Under the pieces are notes generated by a model. That model had not been told where the DNA came from. It searched no databases and saw only the letters and a list, made by a program, of their open reading frames with translations. This document shows, piece by piece, positions 1 to 7,632 of a stretch of 49,277 nt of DNA (its first letter is position 1; every line of letters starts with the position of its first letter). The DNA is taken from contig CAUFMB010000013.1 of the NCBI GenBank assembly GCA_959026535.1, positions 1 through 49,277 on the forward strand, written 5' to 3'. This stretch comes from an uncultured Collinsella sp. (lineage in GTDB: Bacteria; Actinomycetota; Coriobacteriia; Coriobacteriales; Coriobacteriaceae). The position numbers and the translations under genes are program-made.

Positions 1-312
1 GCTGCGGGAACGGCCTGTCCGCCTAATGTGTTCGGCTGAGATCGGAAATCAACCACGAGGTGGGCCCGGCTGATTGTCTCAATCTGTAACAGCTGCGGGA
101 CAAAACCGGGTCCTAATTGTTATAGATCAAGACAGAGGGGGATTTCCGTCCAGTCCAAACCAAATCTCTCAGTCTTCCTGCAATTTCGAACATGTGGCCT
201 ATAATGTTGCTTTGGTTACGCTATATATTGCGCAGCCATTTAATACGTCGCCCACCGGGGGCCATTAATTCCTATCGCCATATTGGCTAGGAAGCAATCA
301 AAGGAGGTATCC
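1..312. other. Intergenic leader of the FHA gene
   Basis: No complete gene is visible here. The first 40 bases could be the tail of an upstream gene, since frame 1 closes with TGA at 37-39, but this is too short to assign. One copy of the 59-bp palindrome lies at 75-134. A TATAAT hexamer at 200-205 is a plausible -10 box for the FHA gene, without a convincing -35 box. AAAGGAGG at 300-307 is the ribosome binding site of the GTG start at 313. Confidence 0.5.
75..134. repeat. 59-bp palindrome family A, copy 1
   Basis: The left arm TGTCTCAATCTGTAACAG is followed about 25 bases later by the inverted arm TGTTATAGATCAAGACA. This is the most diverged of the 12 copies: it has TATAG instead of TACAG in the right arm and a core one base longer than all the others. 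It lies upstream of the FHA gene; copy 2 lies just after the kinase gene, so the two-gene module sits between single copies. Confidence 0.85.
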
Positions 313-1275
313 GTGGCAGCAGAGACGCCTTGCTCGGTCCTCTATAACGATATCCGCTCGTTCGGCGGTCTTAAACATCTCGAGATCGCCCGAATGCTCA
401 TCAATGGAAACTCTTATCTCGGCAGTACCCTGCTCGAGAAATGCTCTTCCAACCGCTCGTATCTCACCCGTTACATCGTCCATCGCAAGCCTGACCAGTG
501 CGCGCCCTCCATCTACAGCGACTTTACCGTCACCACGCTCAACCTTTCCTCGGCAATCTGCAGCAAGCTCGGCGGCGGCGAGTCCGCCTATCGGGCAATC
601 GCCGAGCACTATCGCGGTCCGGCCGCCAACGAAATGATGTCGGCTCTCGCCAGCTACAAGCTGGACAGCCGCCTATATGCAAATGCCCTCAATCGCATCG
701 ACAACTTTGACGGCAATGCCATGCGCGAGAAAAGCACGCTTTACCTTATGCTCTTTGTGGCAACGGGGGCGCTCGCCGATCCCGTTCAGGGCGTGGCCAC
801 CGTCGAGCGCTTTTGCGACAGCAAGACGGGCGGGCATTTTGGCACCACCGAGACCACCGTCGGTCGTAGTTTTTTGAGCAGCTTGGATCAACCGCGCGCC
901 GTCGCTCCCAACCTCGGCTTGCTTAGGACGCACGCCGGAAACAGCGTTGACATGCAAATCCATCCCCTCACACGCGATCCGCGCGGCACCGTGATTGGTT
1001 CTTTGCCCAAAACCTCGCCCAGCATCACCGATGTGGGCGCCGACGCATCGCGCGAGCATCTTCGCATTTGGCTTGAGGGTGAGCACTGGTACGCCCAGGG
1101 CCTTGGATCGACCAACGGCACGGTACTCGAATCGGGTGCAGGCGACGGCGATATTGTGATTGAGCCGCCGCGCGACCAACGCGAGCCTGGCAAGATCTAT
1201 CCCCCGGTGGAAATAGCCAACAGCGACAGGATCCATCTGGGTCTCTACACGACATTTCTCGTCATTGTGGACTAG
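313..1275 (+). CDS. FHA-domain protein
   Basis: A protein of about 320 residues. The C-terminal third (about 215-318) is a forkhead-associated domain with the hallmark motifs SREH and GSTNGT, which bind phosphothreonine peptides. The N-terminal 200 residues match no family I recognise; they look soluble and mixed alpha-helical. The frame stays open to a TTG at 283, but AAAGGAGG at 300-307 sits 5 bases before GTG 313, so I chose the GTG. The next gene downstream is a Ser/Thr kinase on the same strand, so the natural inference is that this protein binds a phosphorylated target of that kinase or the kinase itself. The FHA call is firm; the partnership is inferred from adjacency. Confidence 0.85.
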   Translation: MAAETPCSVLYNDIRSFGGLKHLEIARMLINGNSYLGSTLLEKCSSNRSYLTRYIVHRKPDQCAPSIYSDFTVTTLNLSSAICSKLGGGESAYRAIAEHYRGPAANEMMSALASYKLDSRLYANALNRIDNFDGNAMREKSTLYLMLFVATGALADPVQGVATVERFCDSKTGGHFGTTETTVGRSFLSSLDQPRAVAPNLGLLRTHAGNSVDMQIHPLTRDPRGTVIGSLPKTSPSITDVGADASREHLRIWLEGEHWYAQGLGSTNGTVLESGAGDGDIVIEPPRDQREPGKIYPPVEIANSDRIHLGLYTTFLVIVD

Positions 1276-1352
1276 CGCGGACGGCGATCGAAAGACGGCC
1301 GCGTCCGTCTTTCGTCTTCTACCTTCTGCGTCGTAAACGACAATACTCAGCA

Positions 1353-1413
1353 GTATACGTGGGCAGTGCGGCTATCATGGTACTTTACCGATATCCGCAC
1401 TGCTCACGTATAC
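1353..1413. repeat. 61-nt imperfect hairpin before the kinase gene
   Basis: The arm 1353-1371 (GTATACGTGGGCAGTGCGG) pairs with 1395-1413 with one mismatch. The pairing continues inward through TATC/GATA, and the loop holds a further GGTA-CTT-TACC stem. It ends about 30 bases before the kinase start codon. There is no U-run, so it is not a standard terminator. It could be an mRNA structure controlling the kinase, or an inserted palindromic element. Confidence 0.75.
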
Positions 1414-1445
1414 GCGCGGCAACCCATGCCAGACAAAGGAACGCC

Positions 1446-3530
1446 ATGGATACTACCGATAGCGCCTATGGCGACAAACTCATCCGTCTTGACACGTTCG
1501 ATACCGCCGTGGCGGTCGACCCCAGCGCCGAGGACGACGCCAAGCGTCGGTTTATGACGCTTATTCTCCAAACGGCCCACCGCAACAACGGCAACATCGG
1601 GCACGTGCTGCGCGCGACCAACACGAGCGGCGAGGTCTTTGCCGTCAAGCTACTCAAGGACAACGCCATCCTTTCCGGCCAAGCCCCCGACCGCTCCGCC
1701 GAGCAATCGGCAGCGCACCTGGCCAACACCGCCGCGTTGTTCGAGGAGTACCGTCATCTGTGTACCGTCTCGCACCTGCGCGGATTTCCGCGCGTCTACG
1801 GCTACGGATCGTGCGAGGATGACCCGCTCATCCTCATGGAGTGGGTCGAGGGCACCTCACTCAAGCAGGCGCTGCCCCTGCTTCCTCACGACGCCTCGGG
1901 CGGGCTGACCACCCAGATGGTCGCCGCCGTCGGAAACGCCGTGCTTCGTGCGCTCTTGATGACCCAAGGCCTTGTGAATCCGGTCGTCCATCGCGACCTT
2001 TCGCCTGCCAATATCATGTTCCGCACCACCGGCCGAACGCTCGAGCAGCAGATTGCCGATTGTTCCTTTGACCCCTGCCTCATCGACATGGGCTCCGCGA
2101 CCATGGCTCTCGGCGACGACACGATCACCCGGCGCGCCGACATCTGGCGCTTTGCCACGCCCGCATACGCCGCGCCCGAGATGCTCACGCAGGATATCGA
2201 AGGCATCGCGGCCCTTCGCCGTTCGCCGGCAATCGACGTCTATGCGCTTTCGAGCATTTTGTACCAGCTCTACAGCGGTCGCAAACCGTTTGACTTTGAG
2301 TCGACGGACGCCGCTGCAACCGGCTCGTTCTATCTCGTAAAGACCAAGACCAAGCCGGCACCGCTCGAGCCGCGCTGCGAGGGCGATGAAGCGCTCGTCC
2401 AAATCATCATGAAGGGTCTCTCAGTCGAGCAGTGCGATCGTCCCACCGAGCAGCAGATGCTCGAGGTGCTCTCGGCATACCTCACCGATGCCGAATCCGA
2501 GGGCCGCGAAGGCACAGGAGACGAGGCCGCGATTGATATCGATTCTGGCACGCACCTTAAGGTCGACGTCGCCGGCGAGCGCGCACGAGAGATCCTGAAT
2601 CAGGCCCGGCACGATGCCATGACCCGCCGCCGCTTTATTATCGGCGGCGCTATCGCAGCCGTTGCGGGGCTCAGCGTCATTGGGGCGGCGACCCATGGCT
2701 TTGGCATCCCCGACTACCTGGACGGCATCCGCGGTTCGCTTGACGACTACACTTGGGATCAGCTGCAGGAGATCTCGCTCAAGATTAAGGCCGCCGAGAC
2801 CCGTAGCGAGGCACGCGAGATTGCCAAGCGCTATCATCTGCTCGATGCCGATGGGCATATCCCCTATCCGTGTACCAAGCGTGTCACGCTCACCAACGGG
2901 CTGCAGGTTGGCGCGCAGCTTGTGGGCATCCGCCACGATGAGCTTCTGGACGGGACGGGCAAGGCCGGACTGACGTTTATGTTCGATGCGGGTATTGCCG
3001 AGCGCAACGCTGCGGCTGAACCGCCGAGCGCCGGCTGGGCAGATTGCGAGCTGCGGGAATGGCTCAACGGCGACGGCCTTAAGCTGCTGCCCAACGAGTT
3101 GCGCGCACTCATTAAAGGGGTCAAGAAGGTCTCGAACAATGTGGGCGCCGCCAACAGCGCATCGTGTCTGAGCGAGTTGCCCGCAACCCTTTGGCTGCCC
3201 GCCATGGTCGAGCTGTGCGGTACGCAACCGCCCGATTCGTTTACCGAGGGCTATCACTACCTGGCAGACATCTACAACGGCGAGGGCAAGGAGTATAAGC
3301 TCTTCCGCGAGCTCAAGGTGAGCCCGTATTCCACGAACGAGACGATGGTCCGCCAGTGGAAGGGCAAGGACACCTGTTGGTGGGAGCGCACGGTGAGCCC
3401 CGACACATCGGAGAGCGAAGGCACGCTCTATATGAACCGCGTGGGGCACGACGGCGACGTCTTTACGTACGCAACGCCTGCGGAAAAGCCAAACAAGCTA
3501 ACCTGTGTGATCCCCGGGTTCTGTATCTAG
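1446..3530 (+). CDS. Membrane-anchored Ser/Thr protein kinase with C-terminal DUF6273-like domain
   Basis: A protein of 694 residues. Residues about 30-350 form a eukaryotic-type kinase: the ATP lysine is in FAVKLL, the catalytic loop reads HRDLSPANIMF, the metal-binding motif is DMG where DFG is usual, and an APE motif follows. A single membrane helix (about 394-415, RRFIIGGAIAAVAGL) separates the cytoplasmic kinase from an external C-terminal region with W-x-x-C-E-L-R-E-W-L-N and LWLP motifs. These resemble DUF6273 modules common on Coriobacteriia and Firmicutes surface proteins. ATG 1446 follows AAAGGA; a longer frame from GTG 1359 would start inside the hairpin and is rejected. The gene is preceded by the FHA gene, which suggests a phospho-signalling pair. 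The kinase call is firm; the substrates and the ligand of the outer domain are unknown. Confidence 0.9.
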   Translation: MDTTDSAYGDKLIRLDTFDTAVAVDPSAEDDAKRRFMTLILQTAHRNNGNIGHVLRATNTSGEVFAVKLLKDNAILSGQAPDRSAEQSAAHLANTAALFEEYRHLCTVSHLRGFPRVYGYGSCEDDPLILMEWVEGTSLKQALPLLPHDASGGLTTQMVAAVGNAVLRALLMTQGLVNPVVHRDLSPANIMFRTTGRTLEQQIADCSFDPCLIDMGSATMALGDDTITRRADIWRFATPAYAAPEMLTQDIEGIAALRRSPAIDVYALSSILYQLYSGRKPFDFESTDAAATGSFYLVKTKTKPAPLEPRCEGDEALVQIIMKGLSVEQCDRPTEQQMLEVLSAYLTDAESEGREGTGDEAAIDIDSGTHLKVDVAGERAREILNQARHDAMTRRRFIIGGAIAAVAGLSVIGAATHGFGIPDYLDGIRGSLDDYTWDQLQEISLKIKAAETRSEAREIAKRYHLLDADGHIPYPCTKRVTLTNGLQVGAQLVGIRHDELLDGTGKAGLTFMFDAGIAERNAAAEPPSAGWADCELREWLNGDGLKLLPNELRALIKGVKKVSNNVGAANSASCLSELPATLWLPAMVELCGTQPPDSFTEGYHYLADIYNGEGKEYKLFRELKVSPYSTNETMVRQWKGKDTCWWERTVSPDTSESEGTLYMNRVGHDGDVFTYATPAEKPNKLTCVIPGFCI

Positions 3531-3571
3531 GCGGCGAGCGTCTTGCCGCAACGGGACCCCTCCCCGGCAAT

Positions 3572-3629
3572 TGTCTCGATCTGTAACAGTTAGAGGTCAT
3601 TTTCCCTGCTAGATGTTACAGATTGAGAT
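3572..3629. repeat. 59-bp palindrome family A, copy 2
   Basis: TGTCTCGATCTGTAACAG and the inverted arm TGTTACAGATTGAGA enclose the standard-length core. It lies in the 250-bp gap between the kinase stop and the copA promoter. A degenerate half-arm (ATCTGTAAC at 3669) follows 90 bases later. Confidence 0.88.
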
Positions 3630-3702
3630 GATTGGTTGGGACGGTCCATCGGCCAACCATCCATCCTCATCTGTAACGAAATCTCATATATTATTTCTGT
3701 AC

Positions 3703-3733
3703 TGGACACCCCCAGGGGGTATGGGTGTATAGT
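3703..3733 (+). promoter_or_regulatory. copA promoter with CsoR-like operator
   Basis: A -35-like TGGACA (3703-3708) and a -10 TATAGT (3728-3733) are separated by 19 bp, longer than the normal 17. A perfect 13-bp palindrome ACCCCCAGGGGGT (3708-3720) fills the spacer. CsoR operators are G/C-tract palindromes of this kind, and csoR is the third gene of this cluster, so copper-relieved repression is the likely mode. A 19-bp spacer is also seen with MerR-type activators, but no MerR gene is present here. Confidence 0.72.
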
Positions 3734-3780
3734 ATCGGCGGGTTAACAATTCCAACACCGAACTACAGAAAGGAGAAGCC

Positions 3781-6120
3781 ATGGCTCAAGATAAATTCGA
3801 TGTGGGTGGCATGACGTGCGCCGCCTGTCAGGCGCACGTGGACCGTGCCGTGAGCAAGCTCGACGGCGTCGAGAGCGTCGCGGTCAATCTGCTCGCCGGT
3901 TCCATGCTGGTGAACTATGACCCCGCGCAGGTCACCCCCGACGACATCTGCACCGCCGTCGATCGCGCTGGCTACTCGGCCTCGCCCGTCAGCACGGGCA
4001 CCGACGCTGTCCAAAGCGGAAGTGCGCAAGCCAGGTCCGGCGCCGCCCATATGGAGTCGCCCACCAAAAAGTTGGAGGCCGCCGCCTCTGCCATGCGCAC
4101 CCGCCTCATCGTCTCGATCGTCTTCCTCATCCCACTGTTCTACATAGGCATGGGGCACATGCTCGGCTGGCCGCTGCCCGGCATCTTCACCGACCACACC
4201 CACAGCATGACGCTCGCTCTCACCGAGCTCGCCCTGCTCATCCCCATCGTCTACATCAACGACGCGTACTTTATCAACGGGTTTAAATCGCTCGCGCACG
4301 GCGCACCCACCATGGACGCCCTCATTGCCGTGGGCGCCACCGCCTCCATCGCCCGGTCGCTCTACGCCATGTTCATCATGGCCGACCAACTAGCCGCGGG
4401 TCAGGTCCACGAGGCCATGATGACGAGCATGGACAATCTGTATTTTGAAAGCGCCGGCACGATCTTGTCGCTCGTCACCGTGGGCAAATACCTCGAGACG
4501 CGCAGCAAGTCCAAAACCGGCGGCGCCATCGAGGCGCTCATTGACCTGGCGCCAAAGACCGCGACCGTCGTGGCCGAGGACGGTACCGAGGCCACCGTCG
4601 ACGTCGATGCTATTCTGCCCGGCCAGGTGCTGCGTGTGCGCCCCGGCGAGTCCATCCCCGTCGATGGCGTGGTGCTCAAGGGCAGCTCGGCCGTGGACGA
4701 AAGTGCGCTGACCGGCGAATCCATTCCCGTGGAGAAGACCGCCGGCGACACTGTCAACGCGGCCACGGTCAACCGCACGGGCTCGTTTACCTTCCGCGCC
4801 ACGCGTGTGGGTGCCGACACGTCGCTCGCCAAGATTATCCAGCTCGTCGAGGACGCCAACGCCACCAAGGCGCCCATCGCCCGCATGGCCGACAAGGTCG
4901 CCGGCGTGTTCGTGCCCGTGGTGTTTGTAATCTCTGCCGTAACTTTTGTGGCGTGGATGGTGCTGACCGGAAGCGTCAACGAAGCGCTCACCTCCGCCGT
5001 CGCCGTACTGGTGATCAGCTGCCCGTGCGCGCTGGGCCTGGCCACGCCCGTCGCCATTATGGTCGGCACCGGCAAGGGCGCCGAGATGGGCATTCTGTTC
5101 AAGAGCGCCGAGGCGTTGGAGAACCTGCGCAGCGTGGGCACCGTGGTGCTCGATAAGACGGGCACGGTCACCCGCGGCAAGCCTGCCGTGACCGATATCG
5201 TGGTAGCCACGCGCGCTGACGGCTCGCCCGCCATGAGCGAAAAGGCACTGCTCAAGTTGGCCGCCGCGTTGGAGCGCTCGAGCGAGCACCCGCTGGCCGA
5301 GGCGATTATGGCCGAGTGCGAGACACGCGGGATCGTCGCGCGCATGGTCGAGGACTTTACTGCCGTGCCCGGGCGAGGCGTTACGGCGCGCGAAGGGCAA
5401 AACGCCATTGCAGCCGGCAACGTACGCCTGATGGACGAGCTGGGCGTTACCGTGCCCGCGGGTCTTGCCGAACAATTTGCCGCCGAGGGCAAGACGCCGC
5501 TGTTCTTTGCCAAGAACGGCGAGCTTGCTGGCACCATTGCCGTGGCTGACGAGGTCAAGGAGACGAGCGCCGAGGCCATCGCCGCACTGCGCTCACTTGG
5601 CGTCGATGTACGCATGCTCACCGGCGACAACCGCGTGACGGCCGAGGCCATCGCCCGACGCGTGGGACTGACCAGCGAGCAGGTCATCGCCGACGTGCTT
5701 CCCGCCGACAAGGAGCGCCACGTGCGCGAGCTGCAGGATGCGGGCAGTAAGGTCGCCATGGTGGGCGACGGCATCAACGATTCCCCCGCCCTGGCGCGCG
5801 CCGACGTGGGCCTTGCTATCGGCACCGGCGCCGACATCGCCAAGGAGGGCGCCGACGTGGTACTCATGCGCAGCGACCTCATGGACGTCGCCCGCGCCAT
5901 CGAGCTTTCGCGCGCCACGATCCGCAACATCAAGCAGGACCTGTTCTGGGCGCTGTTCTACAACGGCATCGGCATTCCGCTCGCCGCGGGCGTGTTCTTC
6001 CCCCTCACGGGCTGGCAACTCTCGCCGATGTTTGGCGCCGCGGCCATGAGCCTGTCGAGCGTATGCGTCGTAAGCAACGCGCTGCGCTTAAAATCCTTTA
6101 AGCCAAAAGTGGCAAAATAG
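3781..6120 (+). CDS. copA: Copper-exporting P1B-type ATPase CopA
   Basis: A 779-residue ATPase that pumps Cu(I) out of the cytoplasm. One N-terminal heavy-metal domain carries GMTCAAC (Cys 13 and 16). Then come membrane helices, the actuator motif TGES (about 310), the transmembrane CPC metal site (about 415), the phosphorylation motif DKTGT (about 458), the nucleotide-binding SEHP (about 501) and the hinge motif GDGINDSPAL (about 662). Length and domain order are typical of CopA with a single metal-binding domain. GAAAGGAG precedes the ATG by a good distance. It is first in a copA-copZ-csoR cluster behind an operator-like palindrome, so expression is probably copper-induced. Confidence 0.96.
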   Translation: MAQDKFDVGGMTCAACQAHVDRAVSKLDGVESVAVNLLAGSMLVNYDPAQVTPDDICTAVDRAGYSASPVSTGTDAVQSGSAQARSGAAHMESPTKKLEAAASAMRTRLIVSIVFLIPLFYIGMGHMLGWPLPGIFTDHTHSMTLALTELALLIPIVYINDAYFINGFKSLAHGAPTMDALIAVGATASIARSLYAMFIMADQLAAGQVHEAMMTSMDNLYFESAGTILSLVTVGKYLETRSKSKTGGAIEALIDLAPKTATVVAEDGTEATVDVDAILPGQVLRVRPGESIPVDGVVLKGSSAVDESALTGESIPVEKTAGDTVNAATVNRTGSFTFRATRVGADTSLAKIIQLVEDANATKAPIARMADKVAGVFVPVVFVISAVTFVAWMVLTGSVNEALTSAVAVLVISCPCALGLATPVAIMVGTGKGAEMGILFKSAEALENLRSVGTVVLDKTGTVTRGKPAVTDIVVATRADGSPAMSEKALLKLAAALERSSEHPLAEAIMAECETRGIVARMVEDFTAVPGRGVTAREGQNAIAAGNVRLMDELGVTVPAGLAEQFAAEGKTPLFFAKNGELAGTIAVADEVKETSAEAIAALRSLGVDVRMLTGDNRVTAEAIARRVGLTSEQVIADVLPADKERHVRELQDAGSKVAMVGDGINDSPALARADVGLAIGTGADIAKEGADVVLMRSDLMDVARAIELSRATIRNIKQDLFWALFYNGIGIPLAAGVFFPLTGWQLSPMFGAAAMSLSSVCVVSNALRLKSFKPKVAK

Positions 6121-6145
6121 GCTCACCATTACGTCCATTTAGAAC

Positions 6146-6245
6146 GGGTTTTCCAGGTGCCCGAGATTGACCTGAAAGAGGAGCGACGCGTACTTTGGTA
6201 CGCGAGCGACGGCTTGAAGGTCAAGGTCGGGTGCCTGGAAAAGCC
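6146..6245. repeat. 100-nt inverted repeat between copA and copZ
   Basis: A 28-nt arm (6146-6173) is closely complementary to 6218-6245. The centre contains a perfect 7-bp hairpin, CGCGTAC-TTTG-GTACGCG (6187-6204). The element fills almost all of the copA-copZ spacer and ends just before the copZ ribosome binding site. It may set the mRNA ratio of the two genes by blocking exonucleases, or it may be an inserted palindromic element. Confidence 0.85.
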
Positions 6246-6267
6246 GACACAACAGGGAGGAATACCC

Positions 6268-6489
6268 ATGCGATACACAATCAAGACTTCCGGCCTCATG
6301 TGCGGCCACTGCGACGCTACCGTCGAGACAGTGCTGCTCAACGTGGCCGGCGTGACCGACGCCGACGCCGATCACGAGACCCAGACCGTCCAGGTTGAGT
6401 GCGCCGACACCGTGACCGCCGAGCAGCTCGCCGCCGCCGTCGAGGCCGCGGGCGAGAAATTCCACGCCCTATCCGTGACCGCAGCGTAG
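6268..6489 (+). CDS. copZ: Copper chaperone CopZ (HMA domain)
   Basis: A 73-residue single heavy-metal-associated domain with the Cu(I) site GLMCGHCDATVE near the N-terminus and a ferredoxin-like fold pattern. It carries copper in the cytoplasm, delivers it to the CopA N-terminal domain and can pass it to CsoR. ATG 6268 lies 8 bases after GGGAGG. The frame is open back to 6157, but that extension reads through the inverted repeat and is not credible as protein. It is followed by csoR. Confidence 0.92.
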   Translation: MRYTIKTSGLMCGHCDATVETVLLNVAGVTDADADHETQTVQVECADTVTAEQLAAAVEAAGEKFHALSVTAA

Positions 6490-6515
6490 CAGACACCGTC
6501 TACTCAATCCTCAGA

Positions 6516-6579
6516 AGTTGCGGTGAAATAGTTCCCTTTTAGCGCCCTTCAAGCCTGCAAGAACTATTTCACCGCAACT
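6516..6579. repeat. Palindrome family B (TTGCGGTGAAATA), copy 1
   Basis: AGTTGCGGTGAAATAGTTC at the left end is perfectly inverted at the right end, with a core of about 26 bases. It lies between copZ and csoR. Two more copies occur at 21918-21984 and 35611-35672, always intergenic, with the same outer arms and different cores. Confidence 0.88.
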
Positions 6580-6621
6580 GACGGGGGCATCCGGAAGATC
6601 GACCAGAAACGAGGACCCGCC

Positions 6622-6894
6622 ATGATGGCAGACCATAAATCGGTGACCCGTATGCTCAAGACAGCGCGCGGCCAGATCGACGGCATCCTGCGGATGGTCG
6701 ATGAGGACCGCTACTGCGTCGATATTTCCACGCAGCTCATGGCCACGCAGGCGCTAATCGCGCGCATCAACGCCGATGTGTTGAAGGCGCACATCGAGGG
6801 CTGCGTCGCCTCGGCCATCGAATCGGGCGACGAGGAGCTCAAAGCCGCCAAGCTCGCCGAGATAGAGCGCGTCGTCGACAAGCTCGCCAAGTAA
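6622..6894 (+). CDS. csoR: CsoR-family copper-sensing repressor
   Basis: A 90-residue all-helical protein of the DUF156 (CsoR/RcnR) family. The Cu(I) ligands are visible as Cys in RYCVDI and His and Cys in AHIEGC, the Cys-His-Cys set of copper-type members. Copper binding releases it from DNA, which de-represses the export genes. The N-terminal RMLKTARGQIDGILRM is the standard DNA-contacting helix. ATG at 6622 or 6625 are both possible (Met-Met). The likely operator is the ACCCCC-A-GGGGGT palindrome in front of copA. Confidence 0.93.
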   Translation: MMADHKSVTRMLKTARGQIDGILRMVDEDRYCVDISTQLMATQALIARINADVLKAHIEGCVASAIESGDEELKAAKLAEIERVVDKLAK

Positions 6895-6961
6895 TTGGTG
6901 CATTGGGGACAGGTACGTTTGCACCACCTTGGTGCAGATTAACCTGTCCCCAATGCACCAA
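6895..6961. repeat. 67-nt palindrome starting at the csoR stop
   Basis: The outer arm TTGGTGCATTGGGGACAGGT is inverted at the far end as ACCTGTCCCCAATGCACCAA. The centre holds a second perfect hairpin, GCACCA-CCT-TGGTGC. It begins at the base after the csoR stop codon. Related sequence makes up the palindrome at 44306-44372. It may act as a transcript end, although no U-run follows. Confidence 0.85.
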
Positions 6962-7006
6962 AAGGGGTATAAAGGCGTGCAGCATATCGAATGAAAGGCA
7001 ATTCGC

Positions 7007-7480
7007 ATGAATGACTTTATGAAGGGTCGCAACGGCGCCGATGAGCTCACCATCGTGCTGGGCTTCATAGGAATTATTTTCGCGATGGTCGGATCGATGG
7101 CCCACCACCAGTGGCTCAGCTGGATCGCCATCGCCGTAATCGTACTCGGCGTGCTGCGTGGCCTGTCCAAAAACATCGACGCCCGCCGCAAGGAAAATGA
7201 TGACTTCGTTGCCGCGACTGCCAACGTTCCCTGTCTGGGCAAGTTCGTCGCCAGCCTGGGCGGCGGGACCGCGGCTGCCAACGCCTCGCGTGCGGCCGGC
7301 ACCAGCAAGGAAGACTTTGAGCGCGCCAAGCGAACGGCCAAGAAGATGTGGAAGGGTCGCAAGACCACGGCGTACCTCAAGTGCCCCAACTGCGGTCAGA
7401 TGCTGTCCGTCCCCAAGGGCAAGGGCAAGATCCGCGTCACCTGCCCCAAGTGCCACGCCAAGATGGAAACCCGCTCCTAG
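7007..7480 (+). CDS. Membrane protein with C-terminal zinc ribbon
   Basis: A protein of 157 residues. Two hydrophobic helices lie near the N-terminus (about 14-31 and 36-50), followed by a basic, Ala-rich linker. A C-terminal zinc ribbon carries two knuckles, CPNCGQ and CPKCHA. The ribbon would face the cytoplasm. I recognise no specific family; similar small zinc-ribbon membrane proteins are common in Coriobacteriia. GAAAGG precedes the ATG. The gene ends before a bidirectional terminator shared with the amidohydrolase gene on the other strand. Confidence 0.75.
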   Translation: MNDFMKGRNGADELTIVLGFIGIIFAMVGSMAHHQWLSWIAIAVIVLGVLRGLSKNIDARRKENDDFVAATANVPCLGKFVASLGGGTAAANASRAAGTSKEDFERAKRTAKKMWKGRKTTAYLKCPNCGQMLSVPKGKGKIRVTCPKCHAKMETRS

Positions 7481-7541
7481 CGCCCGCACATGGGACAAAT
7501 GCATCAGAAGTGTTTGTCCTGCATCTTACATATTTGTCGAT

Positions 7542-7579
7542 AAAAAAGCCGAGGCCTCATGTTGAGACCTCGGCTTTTT
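7542..7579. terminator. Bidirectional intrinsic terminator
   Basis: GCCGAGG and CCTCGGC form the stem, flanked by six A on the left and five T on the right, so it works on both strands. It separates the convergent zinc-ribbon gene and the amidohydrolase gene. Confidence 0.9.
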
Positions 7580-7632
7580 GCATGGGGCGACAGCATGCGA
7601 CGGTGAAGCTGTCGTTTCCGTCACACCAGCGC

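Noticed and set aside
1359..1445. Longer N-terminus of the kinase from GTG 1359
   Set aside because: It would translate the 61-nt hairpin; ATG 1446 has its own AAAGGA.
6157..6267. Longer N-terminus of CopZ
   Set aside because: It reads through the inverted repeat; ATG 6268 has GGGAGG and begins exactly at the HMA domain.
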